Origin: Chara braunii
Lineage: Eukaryota; Streptophyta; Charophyceae; Charales; Characeae
Assembly (NCBI GenBank): GCA_003427395.1
Contig: BFEA01001021.1
Location: forward strand, 85,922 to 143,672
Direction of reading: 5' to 3'
DNA: 57,751 bases
Part shown: positions 42,978-52,599 of the stretch, piece by piece
Numbering within the stretch: position 1 is the first letter of the stretch
How the letters are laid out: every line of letters begins with the position of its first letter
Notes under the pieces: model-generated
What the model saw: the letters and a program-made list of their open reading frames with translations, nothing else
The model's database searches: none
What the model was told of the DNA's origin: nothing
Program-made: the position numbers and the translations under genes

Positions 42978-45900
42978 CTTCATAAAAGTAAAAAAGTTGA
43001 AAAAACCGGATCAAAGGGGCCTTGAATCGCAAGGCGGAAGTCTGTTTTCAACTTTTCATGCAAATTCGCTCTTTTCAGTTTCAGGATTTTTCAGGACTTT
43101 TCAGGACTTTTCAGGACTGGCCAAGACAGTCATATCTCCAAGATCCTAACAAACACCAAACTTGGCACACCCAGACCTTGACCAAAAATAAAACAGGGCA
43201 GAAGAAAAAAAAGTTTAAAAATTGGGAAAAAAAAATAAATCCCCAAATGCAGTTTTCACACAACTTTCCAGTGCTGCGGCGGGGTTAACCTGGGGCTGAA
43301 AAGTTGGGTTCCCTGTTAACCACTTATGCGGGGCGATGTATTCCCCACGTCCTCAATCTCCGTTGACTCCCTGGGAGAAGACTGATAATGGAGCAGAAAT
43401 CCCGAAGAAGAAGAATGGAGCAAACATAGAAAACACAATTGTGCCGCGTAAGGTATATTTGAGAGAAGAACTCTGTGGGACATGCAGTGACCAGCCGGCT
43501 TCCGTGCGTATTCCTCAGATTCATCAAACATTCTGGCGTGCACAGTCCATCTCAAGCTCGCGCTTCTTAATGATCTGTGCGCCACTGTGCTCGATGTTTG
43601 CAACCACACCAGTGCAACAACGCAGTGAATACCTAGGAATTACCATAAACAAAATAAAATAAAGGTACCGACTCACCGATAGCTTGTCTGTAGGTAAATG
43701 TTCTCAAAGGCTCAGGAAGGAGTCCACTATAATAAAATGGCAGAAATATAATATCAACTTCAAACAAGTTGCTCATAGAAGTCTCGGATCAAATCTGAGA
43801 TACTTTCGATCCAGTTGATTTCAGTGACGATTGCTTGAATTGAGTGACGTTTGCAAATTCCCTTAGTGGTAGTAAAAACTCAGTAATCGGTTCGATAACA
43901 ATCAGTTCTTTTTTTTTTTTTTTTTTTTTATTTAAACAGGGCCTTGTGGTCCTGACTCCTTCTATTCTGGGGAGCGTCGGTCCAGTTCCTATTCCAACGG
44001 CAAGTCAACATATAATACATCACAAAGGGAAGACTCACGCTTCCTCCCGTTCGGCCGGAGGACCCCTGATCAGCATTGATAACAATCAGTTCTTAACAGC
44101 AAGTCTAGACAGAAGTTACGACAGACGACACTCAGGCGGCTACTATTCGTTCCCGCCTATTGATTCCATCTGAACATTCTAACATAGCATTCGTTTGGCT
44201 TTGGGTTGCAGTAAAGCACACAAGGAGATATTTCTAGAAAAGATCGTACCATTGTGTTGATGACATAGGGCACAGATGAGAGCATAGCACTGTGTTGGAT
44301 CCTCGCCCACGAGCATCGCCGCAAATCGCGCAAAGAATCCTCCATTTGGAGCCCCCCTTAGAGCTTCATGTCTCCTCCTCCACTCACGATCTATACCTTC
44401 ATCCCCACGAGATTCAAATTCCACGATTCCTCCATCATTTGATCGGGGCTCGCCAGTTCCCTCCTGGAGTAGTCCAGGGTTGGGACCACTTCCGTTAACT
44501 GGTCCTGGGCCCGCTCCTGGATTATTCCGTCGGCGCCGTAATGATTGGCCACTGACATTCGCTCCATATGGGTCAGTCTTCGGTGGCCGCGGCACATTCG
44601 GATCAGCATCTGAGGGTACACCATCAGCCCCTTCTACACTGTCCAAGACCAATCGGTGCTTCAATCCAGATTCGGCACCTAGCTTCGATACCAGGGCTGT
44701 TGTGGCTGCTGCCTTGGCAGCAGGGTCGGGATCATATTTCTGGCAGCCCCAACCAAGGGTAGTCATCACAAACATTCAACCAATGTACACTTCAGCATCA
44801 ATCACGCACACAGCATCAATCACGCACACAAACAACACACGAACAGCAGACTTCAATTCCACACAGGCGTCACAGCACACGTGAGGTCACCATGCAAGCA
44901 GAAGAAAAAAAATCCCCCCCGTCACTGAACAAAAAGGCAACGACCAGAGTTCCTGACCGAACAAAAGACCAACGAGCAGATGGCAGTCAAGCTTCGTCTG
45001 TCTCTTGTTTGGCCACTCACACAAAGTGCCCCTGGTTTGGCTGTGATTGCGGTCAGGTACATTCAGGAAAATGGAAGTATTCCACGGATGGAGAGCGGTC
45101 CTGAATGTATCATCTATGTCCATGTAACCACCTCACGGAGTATATCTTGCGTCTAAAGCTTTCATAATATAATATCCGATTTCGAAACTGGGAAATTCCG
45201 CTAATGCGCCTCGATCGACACCAGAGGAAGAGGTAGGCTAGCCAAGCTATATATACCTTCGATAGGAAGAGGATTCTCTAATAAGCCCCACTTAATTGGA
45301 GACTTGAGGTTTGGCCATTCTCCAGATTCTGTCGAGGTTGCTGCTCAATTGGAGTAGTAGTTGAAGTTGGATTCATCCAGGTACCAACTGGCCTCGCTCA
45401 GTCGGCACACCCATGAACTTTCAGGGGTTGTTTGTACCATCCAGCCAGTGTACCACACAATCCACATATACTATGGCCCGCCCCATGTAGTATCCCCAAA
45501 CCCACATTAACAATTGCTTGGTGTGCCATTCGCCCACATGGGGAAGAGAGGGGGAGTGGGCGGGGGGGGATTGGCAGTGTTTCTTTTTTTTGGGTCGTTT
45601 GGACCAGCCAGCCGATGTCCCATCTGCCACACGCCCCATTGTGTACCAGTCGGCCCACATAGTACCATCCACTCCACATACTATGGCCCGCTCCATGTAA
45701 TACACCCAACTCGCATGGTATCATCAACCCTCCATAATACTGCCCGGTCCACATGGCATGACCCGCCCCTCTTACTGCCACCACCGCCCTTAGTATCACC
45801 CGGGCCACATAACAGCGCGTCGCCCACAGCACACACACCCACACCACATACTATGACCCACCCCATATAGCACCGCCCGACCCATGCAATACCACGCAGT

Positions 45901-48900
45901 ACAAAGCAACCCGTATGGTAATGCTGGCTGGACGACATAATGCCATGGATGAAAACATGAAGGAGCAGATGTGCACCGCGGTCGCAGCCGTGGTGTACAA
46001 CCGTTTCTAAATTCAACGACTCAGAAGATTGTGGGGACGCCATGGCTAACTACCATCTTCACCCGAATCGAACACCCGGTAATTATTGCCGTATCTGGAC
46101 TGAAAGTTGCACCAAATACAGCTATAATGACCGGGTGTTCTATTCGGGCGAAGACGGTATTACTGTTCGTCCCTATGATGTAATGTGTGCTACAGCACCT
46201 AAGAGTCAAGTACACCAGAAACTGAGGGGTACTTCCAGGTCTCAGCATTATCCTTCCGAAATGCAGCAGTGGTAGCCCTTGGGGAAGGGCGATAGCTCAG
46301 CCAGGAGCCGGTTATCGATCTGCCATGGAGGCGGCATATAGGACAGCAGCACTAGAGGCCGAGACATGAGAATCGCGCTGCCAATTTGGTATGAGACACT
46401 TGGCACCCCACTGAAGAGGCAAGGGAAGGCCCCTGGCTGTGCGTGATGACCTTCCTAGCTTCGCTATGCGAAGCCATGGACCGTAGACTGCGAGGTGCTG
46501 CATTTCTTTTTTCAGTCTTCCACTCGGAGATTGCTGGACTTCAACAACAGAGGCTTGAGTGAGGAAAGAGCAGCAACATATAGAGGACAGTTTTGGTAAT
46601 CGTAATCAGACCGCTGCCTTGGTTCTTCATCCTTTTCCGGGAGCTGGTTATCTTGGAATGACCCCTGAGTTGGCACTACGTGTAGATGGTAGGGAGGAGT
46701 GAAACGACGGACAGCGATGGAGGAGAGAACCGCAAATATTCTAAGAACTTGCACTAAGGTCAAATCACGAGACATTTGTTAGGTTGAATGACGCGATGTA
46801 ACGGGGTAACAGAGATGAAGAGGACATTTTAGAGGACGGGAGAAGGAGAAGCAGAGCGAAAGGAGAAGTCACTTATTCATGCTATTGTTCATCTCTGCTT
46901 CAAATTTGAGTCTTTTCTCTCTCATCCCACCTGCAACTCTTCACATAACAGGGTAAAGTGATGCTGCGCTGCTCGCAAATGTTGTAAATGTGTTTTCTTT
47001 CGCTGAATGAGATCGAGGGCAATGGCAACCCGCATCCAATAAAACTTACATCTGACACGCGGAGACCACACTAGACCTCGATGACAATTCAAGGAGAGGA
47101 TATCATACTTGGGGATTGTAGAAGAGAGCCGAGGTAAGAGATGGTGTGGAGTGATGCTGGCCATACCATAAGCTGACAGCGGCGCAAATACACATTTATA
47201 TAGCGAGCAGTGGGGCTCGTCTGACACCCCCCGACCGGGCCCAACAGAAACAGATGGCGGGAGGTACAATCAGGGTACCGAAGTTCCGGTCGTTTTAGTC
47301 GGCTGTACCTGTTTTTTTTTTGTCTTCACCGCAAAGGTTGGCCTGAGGGTGCCGTTTCGGAGGCGAGCGTTTTTTTTGGCCACGCGTGTTTCGGGGCTGC
47401 GCACCATAAAGGATGCTGGTCACAGTTCTCCGCAGGTGCAGCTCCCCAGCTTGTTGTTTCCAAACCAGTACAGCTGGCATGCTAACAGAAATGCTCAGCC
47501 TCATTTCTTCGCATCCACACACATCTCTGAACCATCCATCCACAAGCTGTGAAGGACTTCCACAAATCTGTGAGATGATATGTAATCATCAAGGCAAGAA
47601 CCAACCATTCACTCGACACACCTCGTCAATTCTTCATGTCTGTCGAACACATCATACTACGAAGTTACGAACTGGTTTTTCATTGGATACATTGTCTTCC
47701 GCGCTGGATACAAACCTGAATGAGCTGCAGCATGGCATAGAACTGTTTCTCCTCCTTGAGCTGATCAAGCTTTTGTGTGCGTTCATTGCGCAGCTTCTCC
47801 AAGTTTTTCTTGTCTTTTACTTCGCCTACCAAGTCAAAAACACCAGAAGAGAACAGTCTGAAAGAATTAGTTGCATGTCATTTCAAAAGTACAGCTCGAC
47901 GTACAACAACCCGGGCAAGGCTGGCGAAACTCTAAAATTGAGGAATAGCAATCACACCCAAGCCATCTCTGAAAAACAAATGCAATCGGGTCCGCACGGA
48001 TCCTAAACATGAAAAAGAAATAAACCAAGAACGGTAGGAAACTAGCGTAAACGGACAGTTGGGTTGGAGGATAAAAGAGAGAAAAAGTTGAGGGAAAGCT
48101 TCTGAGTCCTGACTTAATAAAATCAGCTTCTGACTTAATAAAATCAGAAGCACTTAAATCTAGATGTCATTATGTAAATCAAAGATGGCTAGACAATATG
48201 CTATGTTAACTAATTGGACGACGATAGAAACTCGAGTGGCCTCACATATCACTCTTCCAAGATTGTTGCCACAACACACTATCCTCTTCACCTGAATAAA
48301 ACGCCCGGTAATAATGGCCGTATCTGGACTGGAATCCGCACCACCATACGGCTATAATGACCAGGCGATCTATTCAGGTGAAGACGGGAGTTGAAAAGAA
48401 GAAGACAGCGGCAGGGAGAGAAATGTTCTGTTTCTAATAGACGTCCAGCTGACGAGTGCCATGACGAATCTGCTCTTCACTCGTTCCCCCTCCCTCCTAT
48501 TTAGTTATCTGCATAGACTGTCATAACACGTCCACGTTCGTTCTTCCTTCTCCTTCCTTCCTGCCCATCAGGTCAGGGATATCAGAGGGCCATCAAAAAC
48601 GGCACTCTTTGTTTGCTTCATCTCCCCTCCATATTACCTTCCTTTCGTTTGCCTTTTTCCAAGAGAGGGGGAGGGAGGGGGGGGGAGGGAAGTGCAGCAG
48701 GGTTATCTTTACTTTTTAACTTACCGGACTGCCGAGGCAAGAGCAAATCCAAAACAAATCTTACTTTTTTTCGGTTCCGGACCCGAGAGAGTTAACTGAT
48801 TGTGATCCAGTCTTTCCAGCCCCATGTATACAGCCTCACTGTGGGGCCGTATACATGGGGCTGGAAAGCAAAGACAACCCTGCTGCACCCAGAGTGATTT

Positions 48901-49788
48901 TAATCCAGTTTTCCAGCCCCATGTATCAGATGCGATGGTGATTTCAAAGGGGCCGACTGATACACTGATACTTAAACCACCAGTACTTGGCCCATCTATC
49001 GGCCGCAGGAAAAAATAGAGTAGAAACGTTTCTAGTCGGATGAACTTGGGTGCTCCTGTAGTGGCCCGTACTTTTCCTAAAATTGTGGCTTGTTAACGGG
49101 CACGACTTCAGGAAGTACTTGTGGTTTAAAGACCAAATGACAAACGGTCGCGTACGAAAGGTGAGATGGGCTATACGGCACCCATCTAAATACCAAGTGC
49201 ACAATAAGTTTTGCTCCTTGCCAAAGAAGGTGTACCAACTACTACCAAGCACATATCCGCGAATATTTTCGAAGTGAACACTGAACTCCATGTGCAACCC
49301 CATCTCAGCACAAACATAGGTGCTTGTGCTTTCAATGCATTATGCGCAGGATGCATTGATATGCCGGTGTGCATGGGAATAGAGACTCTATAGAGTCTAG
49401 AGGGGAAAAGAAAAGAACAACAAATCCGTGTTCCACTTCCACGACCACTTTCCATTCAGTTCCACGTCATTCTACGTTATGCTGTGGGTTTTCAATACCA
49501 TGCCAGTCACCGCCTTCTTCTTTGCTAACTTTGTGTCCAACTGAATTGAGCTTGCGACTCCTGCTCAGTGCTCAATGCTCATCCATGTGTCTTTACGGTG
49601 TCAGAGATACGGAATCCATGGTGACATGAAGAGCCGGTCTTACAAATCTGGAAGTACTTGGCACAGGCCACATATAGAAGATAAGACATCGCTGGAAACA
49701 CAAACACCGGCACCACCCGTGATGATCTCGCCTGCCATGAGAGTGTCGGTGATCGTGTAGATAAGATGGCGAACACAAGCACGGCAAC
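39908..49788 (-). CDS. LNP: Lunapark-family ER junction protein, 3' part of gene (four exons)
   Basis: Four minus-strand exons (49788-49644, 47825-47716, 44739-44250, 40203-39908) join in one frame through GT-AG introns and give about 346 residues of a Lunapark protein. Lunapark proteins sit in the endoplasmic reticulum membrane, stabilise three-way tubule junctions and in plants work with RHD3/atlastin-like fusion GTPases. In order the product has a membrane segment ([19 protein letters not shown]), a charged coiled coil, the plant-type [11 protein letters not shown] segment, a Gly/Pro/Asn-rich linker and a C4 zinc ribbon (CALC ... CPRC) with the conserved CYALIC and YYCP-x-C context. The first membrane segment and the start codon are not in the exons found; they must be upstream (above 49788) or outside the window. 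Introns of 1.8, 3.0 and 4.0 kb are full of mobile elements. Confidence 0.9.
41270..41700. repeat. Intronic tandem duplication (~240 bp) around ACATGGG/GGTGTTTGAAG blocks
   Basis: GATGCACTGC(A/C)..., CATCAGCCTACC(A/G)CAG, TATACAGGAC-TGG-TGCAAGGGCACCCA and AACAAGGTGT(C/T)T(A/G)AAGAGAGT occur in order at about 41297-41435 and 41527-41675. A GTGTTGC-TCACACCTACCCAGGTC block at 41450-41480 recurs at 42733-42765. Confidence 0.7.
41761..42660 (+). mobile_element. Candidate solo LTR with TATA box
   Basis: The stretch has a clear TATA box (GTATAAATAAAGGGG, about 42130-42144) followed by a leader-like sequence and a TG microsatellite (42325-42345). Its flanks carry copies of the same CACACCTACCCAGGTC block (41465 and 42750), suggesting an insertion. 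No PBS or ORF was found and the ends were not fixed. A promoter of unknown origin is the alternative. Confidence 0.4.
42799..43321. mobile_element. 523-bp TIR element in Lunapark intron
   Basis: The ends are inverted: GGTTAACAGAGCCCTAAATT... at 42799 and, on the other strand from 43321, GGTTAACAGGGAACCCAACTTTTCAG. About 30 bp match with mismatches. The interior holds a 57-base A-run (42919-42975) and four tandem TTTTCAGGAC decamers (43077-43118). There is no transposase frame. A target duplication is not evident. Confidence 0.6.
43911..44077 (-). mobile_element. Short retroposon insertion with 17-bp target-site duplication
   Basis: The 167-bp insert starts with a T-run on the plus strand (A-tail on the minus strand) and is flanked by perfect direct repeats GATAACAATCAGTTCTT at 43894-43910 and 44078-44094. 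A long target duplication, an A-tail and integration at a TTCTT/T site are the marks of LINE-machinery retroposition. The body in the minus sense ends CACAAGGCCCTGTTTAAAT before the A-tail. It has no ORF, so it is a SINE or a truncated LINE. Confidence 0.88.
44250..44739 (-). CDS. LNP: Lunapark exon: YDPD motif, linker and first half of zinc ribbon
   Basis: The acceptor GGGGCTGCCAG precedes AAATATGAT. The 490-bp exon begins [21 protein letters not shown], the plant Lunapark signature, continues through a low-complexity Gly/Pro/Asn linker with a basic RRRRNN patch and an Asp/Glu/Arg region, and ends [19 protein letters not shown] plus one base of Gly. ICALC supplies the first CxxC of the C4 ribbon. 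The exon starts in phase 0 and ends in phase 1. Confidence 0.92.
45430..45915 (+). repeat. Degenerate ~30-bp minisatellite (CCACATACTATGGCCCGCCCCATGTAGTA)
   Basis: CACATA(C)TATG(G/A)CCC(G/A)C(C/T)CCAT(G/A)TA recurs at about 45462, 45674 and 45847, with more decayed ACCATCCACTCCACAT, GCCCGGTCCACATGG and ACCCGGGCCACAT words between. The pyrimidine-rich composition gives long spurious frames. Confidence 0.65.
46051..46159. mobile_element. Hairpin MITE family H, copy 1
   Basis: The left arm TACCATCTTCACCCGAATCG with AACACCCGGTAATTATTGCCGTAT pairs with the right arm ending CGGGCGAAGACGGTA. The arms are about 45 bp with a loop of about 20 bp. Two more copies are at 48280-48389 and 55810-55893. Confidence 0.82.
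47716..47825 (-). CDS. LNP: Lunapark exon: cytosolic coiled coil
   Basis: The acceptor TTGACTTGGTAG precedes GCGAAGTAAAAG. The first two bases complete a cysteine codon begun by T at 49644. The 110-bp exon encodes [20 protein letters not shown] and then [16 protein letters not shown], a charged heptad-like segment that in plant Lunapark proteins follows the second membrane segment and leads into (R/K)YDPDP. The donor is CAG/GTTTGT, phase 0. Confidence 0.9.
48280..48389. mobile_element. Hairpin MITE family H, copy 2
   Basis: Left arm ATCCTCTTCACCTGAATAAAACGCCCGGTAATAATGGCCGTA-type and right arm TACGGCTATAATGACCAGGCGATCTATTCAGGTGAAGACGG-type are inverted over about 45 bp and align with copy 1. 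Confidence 0.8.
48812..48868. repeat. Perfect 20-bp inverted repeat
   Basis: CTTTCCAGCCCCATGTATAC (48812-48831) and its exact inverse (48849-48868) enclose 17 bases. A third, direct copy TTTTCCAGCCCCATGTATCA lies at about 48909. Confidence 0.9.
48972..49129. mobile_element. MITE family K, copy 1
   Basis: Ends TTAAACCACCAGTACTTGG and, inverted, TTAAACCACAAGTACTT. The interior shares CCCATCTATCGGCCGCAG, AGAAACGTTTCTAG and GCTCCTGTAGTGGCCCG with the inverted copy at 50848-50979. Confidence 0.8.
49644..49788 (-). CDS. LNP: Lunapark exon: second membrane segment region
   Basis: The acceptor is a long TG-rich tract ending GTGTGCAG before GTTGCCGTG. The 145-bp exon encodes [20 protein letters not shown] then [20 protein letters not shown] and ACAKYFQI plus one base of Cys. 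This aligns with plant Lunapark sequence around the end of the first and the whole of the second membrane segment (AI-TTRS, W-x-x-RA-RV-P-F--P). The donor is ATTT/GTAAGA. It is the most 5' exon I can place. Confidence 0.88.
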
Positions 49789-49794
49789 CTGCAC

Positions 49795-49815
49795 ACAGAC
49801 ACACACACACACATG
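49795..49815. repeat. (CA)n / TG tract at splice acceptor
   Basis: The plus-strand ACACACACAC tract forms the polypyrimidine-like TG tract of the acceptor of the adjoining Lunapark exon. Confidence 0.6.
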
Positions 49816-50071
49816 CACACACATGCAGAAAAATCAGTCTTCTCATCACCTCCCCCAGCTAATTTGAGTTCACTGGCAATGCAACCATTCTGGCGCTCAG
49901 CAACAGATCCGTTCACTTCAACAGACCACGGCAAAGCACTGACCAATTTGGAGCAATCAAACATGCATGCAGCCACCACTTGCCACCATACAACATGGGC
50001 AAGAACGGCCTTCAACCAATGGGCCAATCTCAGTTGGTACCTGGCCCTGGGAGCGGTGCTACCGAAAAACC

Positions 50072-50074
<3 letters not shown>

Positions 50075-50103
<29 letters not shown>

Positions 50104-50180
50104 GGTGAGAGAGAGAGAGAGAGACACCCCTGAACTGTTGAAATGCAGACTCAAGTTCGAATCCAGATACCTTCAGATGA
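50075..50180 (+). mobile_element. SINE family 2, copy 2, with T-run and GT/GA microsatellites
   Basis: CACCCCTGAACTGTTGAAATGCAGAC and AAGTTCGAATCCAGAT match the copy at 24312. An A-box-like AATCTCAGTTGGTACC lies 90 bp upstream, apparently separated from the rest by an inserted T-run (50072-50090) and (GT)n(GA)n. Confidence 0.55.
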
Positions 50181-50373
50181 CGAGGAGAAAAGTGTGCGTT
50201 CTAAGAGAGCAGATCCTGTTCAATTACAGTCGTCACATGATAACGACCTACAAAAAAAAGAAAAAGAAAAAAGAACGGCCTTCATTTTTTTCCGGGACAA
50301 AATGATCGCTGACGTGTTTCAGTAACCTCAACGAATACCTCACTCGGTGATTGCTAACGTGTTATGGGACAAA

Positions 50374-50730
50374 ATGATTGCTGACAAGATGATTTTTCAC
50401 GTATCAATCCTGGAAAACGCGAGCATCGTACCTCACTTCGTCACTTCACAAAACAAACCCAAAACGGACAACATGGGCAAACCTGGACGGGACGACTAGC
50501 TCTATCCCAATCCAGAAAAGCAAAAAACACTGTCTGACTTTGTTACTTCAAATGATTGCTGACAAGATGATTTTTCACGTATCAATCCTGGACAACGCGA
50601 GCATCGTACCTCACTTCGTCACTTCACAAAACAAACCCAAAACGGACAACATGGGCAAACCTGGACGGGACGACTAGCTCTATCCCAATCCAGAAAAGCA
50701 AAAAACACTGTCTGACTTCGTTGCTTCACC
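50374..50730 (+). repeat. 178-bp tandem duplication, nearly identical
   Basis: ATGATTGCTGACAAGATGAT starts at 50374 and again at 50552. The two units differ at only a few positions (for example GGAAAACGC versus GGACAACGC), so the duplication is recent. No coding sequence. Confidence 0.93.
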
Positions 50731-50847
50731 AAACGAATTCAGAACAAGCCCGACTTCAACCATGTTTAACATCGTCAAATTGGCACTCCATTCACATGAC
50801 ATAGCCTTTCCTGTGAGATAAAACAATTGTCCTTCACAATTCCCTCA

Positions 50848-50979
50848 TTAAACCACCAGTACGTCCCATATACAAGCCATGATTTTAGGAAAGGTGCGGG
50901 CCACTACAGGAGCACTAGAAACGTTTCTACCCCATTTTTTTCTGCGGCCGATAGATGGGCCAAGTACTGCTGGTTTAAA
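50848..50979. mobile_element. MITE family K, copy 2 (inverted relative to copy 1)
   Basis: Ends TTAAACCACCAGTACG and, inverted, TTTAAACCAGCAGTACTTGG. It aligns with the reverse complement of 48972-49129 with a short deletion. Confidence 0.8.
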
Positions 50980-51458
50980 ACTGTAGACCTGTGCTCTTAT
51001 AAGCCACACTCCTGCCAACTAGCAGCATCAAAGATCCCACAGATATGCTGTCCTCACAAAGTGCCAATTGTGACCTTCAGCAATGCCTGTGAACTACCTT
51101 CTCCCATGTACCTGTGAACTACCTTCTCTCATGGAGTGGAAGGAGTCACTCCACCCTCCTCACACACTCCGCATGTCTCCCATGGTCTCTCCAGACATGG
51201 GACGGTTCACTGAGGCAAGAAAACATCATTGCTGCAAAGGAAACCACCGACATCAATCATAGCATGGACCATGGTGCCATTGTCCCACTCTCCAGTGGTC
51301 ACAGGCATGAACAAACATGTAATGGCCAGGACAATGTACAATGCAGGTGGAGACGTGAGAGAACGAAGCACTAACCAGGCCGAACATGGCACAGTTAAAG
51401 TCGGTGGTCCCCCCATTGCTACTTGTACGGCCTCAATTGTAAAGCCCCCATCCCTGGC
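50980..51458. other. Unassigned; minus-strand hydrophobic frame
   Basis: On the minus strand 51420-51207 encodes a hydrophobic stretch (SPPALYIVLAITCLFMPVTT) in a frame of at least 68 codons whose upstream part is interrupted by the GC-rich TIR element. I cannot assign it. A Lunapark first-membrane exon was looked for here and not found. Confidence 0.3.
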
Positions 51459-51710
51459 ATAGTCACAACCATACTCGCAAGCGGGCGCCGTCCGGGCTGT
51501 TCCGCACGTGCGGCAGACCGCCGGACCGGACCTGCGCGGCGCACGAATGTGCGCCCGACGACCAGTTACGCCCCACCCCCCCCAAAAAAAAAGCCCCCGT
51601 CCAGTCTGGTCCGGGTCCGCCCGGTCCGGGGGGAGGGTGCCGCACGCGGCAAAGCGGACCGGACCGGACCCTCGTCCGGTCCGTCTGCTCGCAAGTATGG
51701 TTACAACCAT
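51459..51710. mobile_element. GC-rich 252-bp TIR element
   Basis: Left end ATAGTCACAACCATACTCGC and right end, inverted, ATGGTTGTAACCATACTTGC match over about 25-30 bp. The interior is extremely GC-rich with repeated CGGTCCGG / GGACCGGACC words and a C-run/A-run, unlike the flanks. No ORF of known type. Confidence 0.72.
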
Positions 51711-52365
51711 CTGACTTCAGACGCAGAAGATCCACATAAAGCTGAAAAGGGCAATTGCAAAGACGTACGACGCCATATAAGACAGGAGGAAGAGAGAGAA
51801 TGTGCCGACAAGCATTGGTGGGATCTCAACAAACGTTGAAGAACAGGGATTACAGAGATGTTCCTCGACGCCATCAACAGGCTGGAGTGCCAGAAAATGG
51901 CCAACAATTTGCAGGTTACCTAGATGATGTTCCACACGTGGAATGTCCTGGACTGTGTCCCGGTCGGTCATTGGCAGATCAACCATTCAGTTCAGCCAAA
52001 CGACGTTCCAATCCCGGGACAATCGAGGCTGCATTCTGAGTGGGGTCTGCCCTGTGACTGGGGCGTCCACATTGAGTGGGATCGCATCCTGCCGTGCAGG
52101 TGACTCACGACTCCAATCGTGTAGATCATCAAACTCGCCCTTGTGACTGCCTGCAAAGGAAGTTGGACTGTCCGCAGGGGAGACAAATTGGACTGTCTGC
52201 AGGGGACACAGGAAGCGATACATTACCATTTCGGGCAGCGCAATAATCTATAGAGCAGGCACAGTGAGATTTGGGGCAGAAGAAGAAGCGCGCAGCTGAG
52301 CAATGATACAGTGAACTTCATCGACAATACACTTGACACGCGCTGGTGACGTGGCCAACTCGAGA
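51711..52365. other. Unassigned, possible exons
   Basis: A plus-strand segment (about 51850-51908) ends in TTTGCAG/GTTACC, a good donor, after a frame FLDAINRLECQKMANNLQ. This is suggestive of an exon but nothing connects it to a gene. Confidence 0.25.
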
Positions 52366-52565
52366 TGAGTACGTCTCCAGCAATGAAAGTGGAACAATGG
52401 GAACACGAGAACAGGTTCTCAAGCGAGACCGAAGAGGAGATACGGGCCCAGGAGGAACACGTCCGTTTGGAGCTCACAAAGCACAGAAAGAGAGGACAGG
52501 AGAGGAGAGGAGAGGAGAGGAGCATCGATTGGGCAAGGGTTATGCAAGCGCCGGGAAACAAACTA
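52365..52565 (+). CDS. Unrecognised charged frame, possible exon
   Basis: ATG at 52365 opens a Glu/Arg-rich frame (MKVEQWEHENRFSS, ETEEEIRAQEEHVRLELTK) that looks like an amphipathic coiled coil and is not low-complexity at the DNA level until a GAGGAGAGGA microsatellite at 52500-52522. It reads on for 205 codons but the later part crosses the 15-bp repeat in another frame. No homologue is recognised. Confidence 0.25.
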
Positions 52566-52599
52566 CGGGAGCTCCAGGATGGCTGTGGTGTTCTCTGCT

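Larger units (their letters stand above)
40204..44249 (-). other. Lunapark intron, 4046 bp, phase 1, carrying mobile elements
   Basis: It starts GTACGA after CACAATG and ends TTCTGCAG. It splits the glycine codon within the zinc ribbon. It contains a 24-base A-run at 40258-40280, a possible solo LTR (about 41.76-42.65 kb), a TIR element (42799-43321) and a retroposon with a target duplication (43911-44077), besides local duplications. Confidence 0.85.
44740..47715 (-). other. Lunapark intron, 2976 bp, phase 0
   Basis: It starts GTTTGTATCC and ends GGGGCTGCCAG. It contains the degenerate CCACATACTATGGCCCG repeat (45430-45915) and a hairpin MITE (46051-46159). The open frames in it have no domains. 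Confidence 0.85.
47826..49643 (-). other. Lunapark intron, 1818 bp, phase 1
   Basis: It starts GTAAGACC and ends ACTTGGTAG. It carries MITE family H copy 2, a perfect 20-bp inverted repeat (48812-48868) and MITE family K copy 1. Confidence 0.85.

Noticed and set aside
44480-44884. 134-codon plus-strand frame
   Set aside because: Antisense shadow of the Lunapark exon 44739-44250.
47413-48006. 197-codon plus-strand frame as a gene
   Set aside because: It is antisense to the Lunapark coiled-coil exon (47825-47716) and has no domain of its own.
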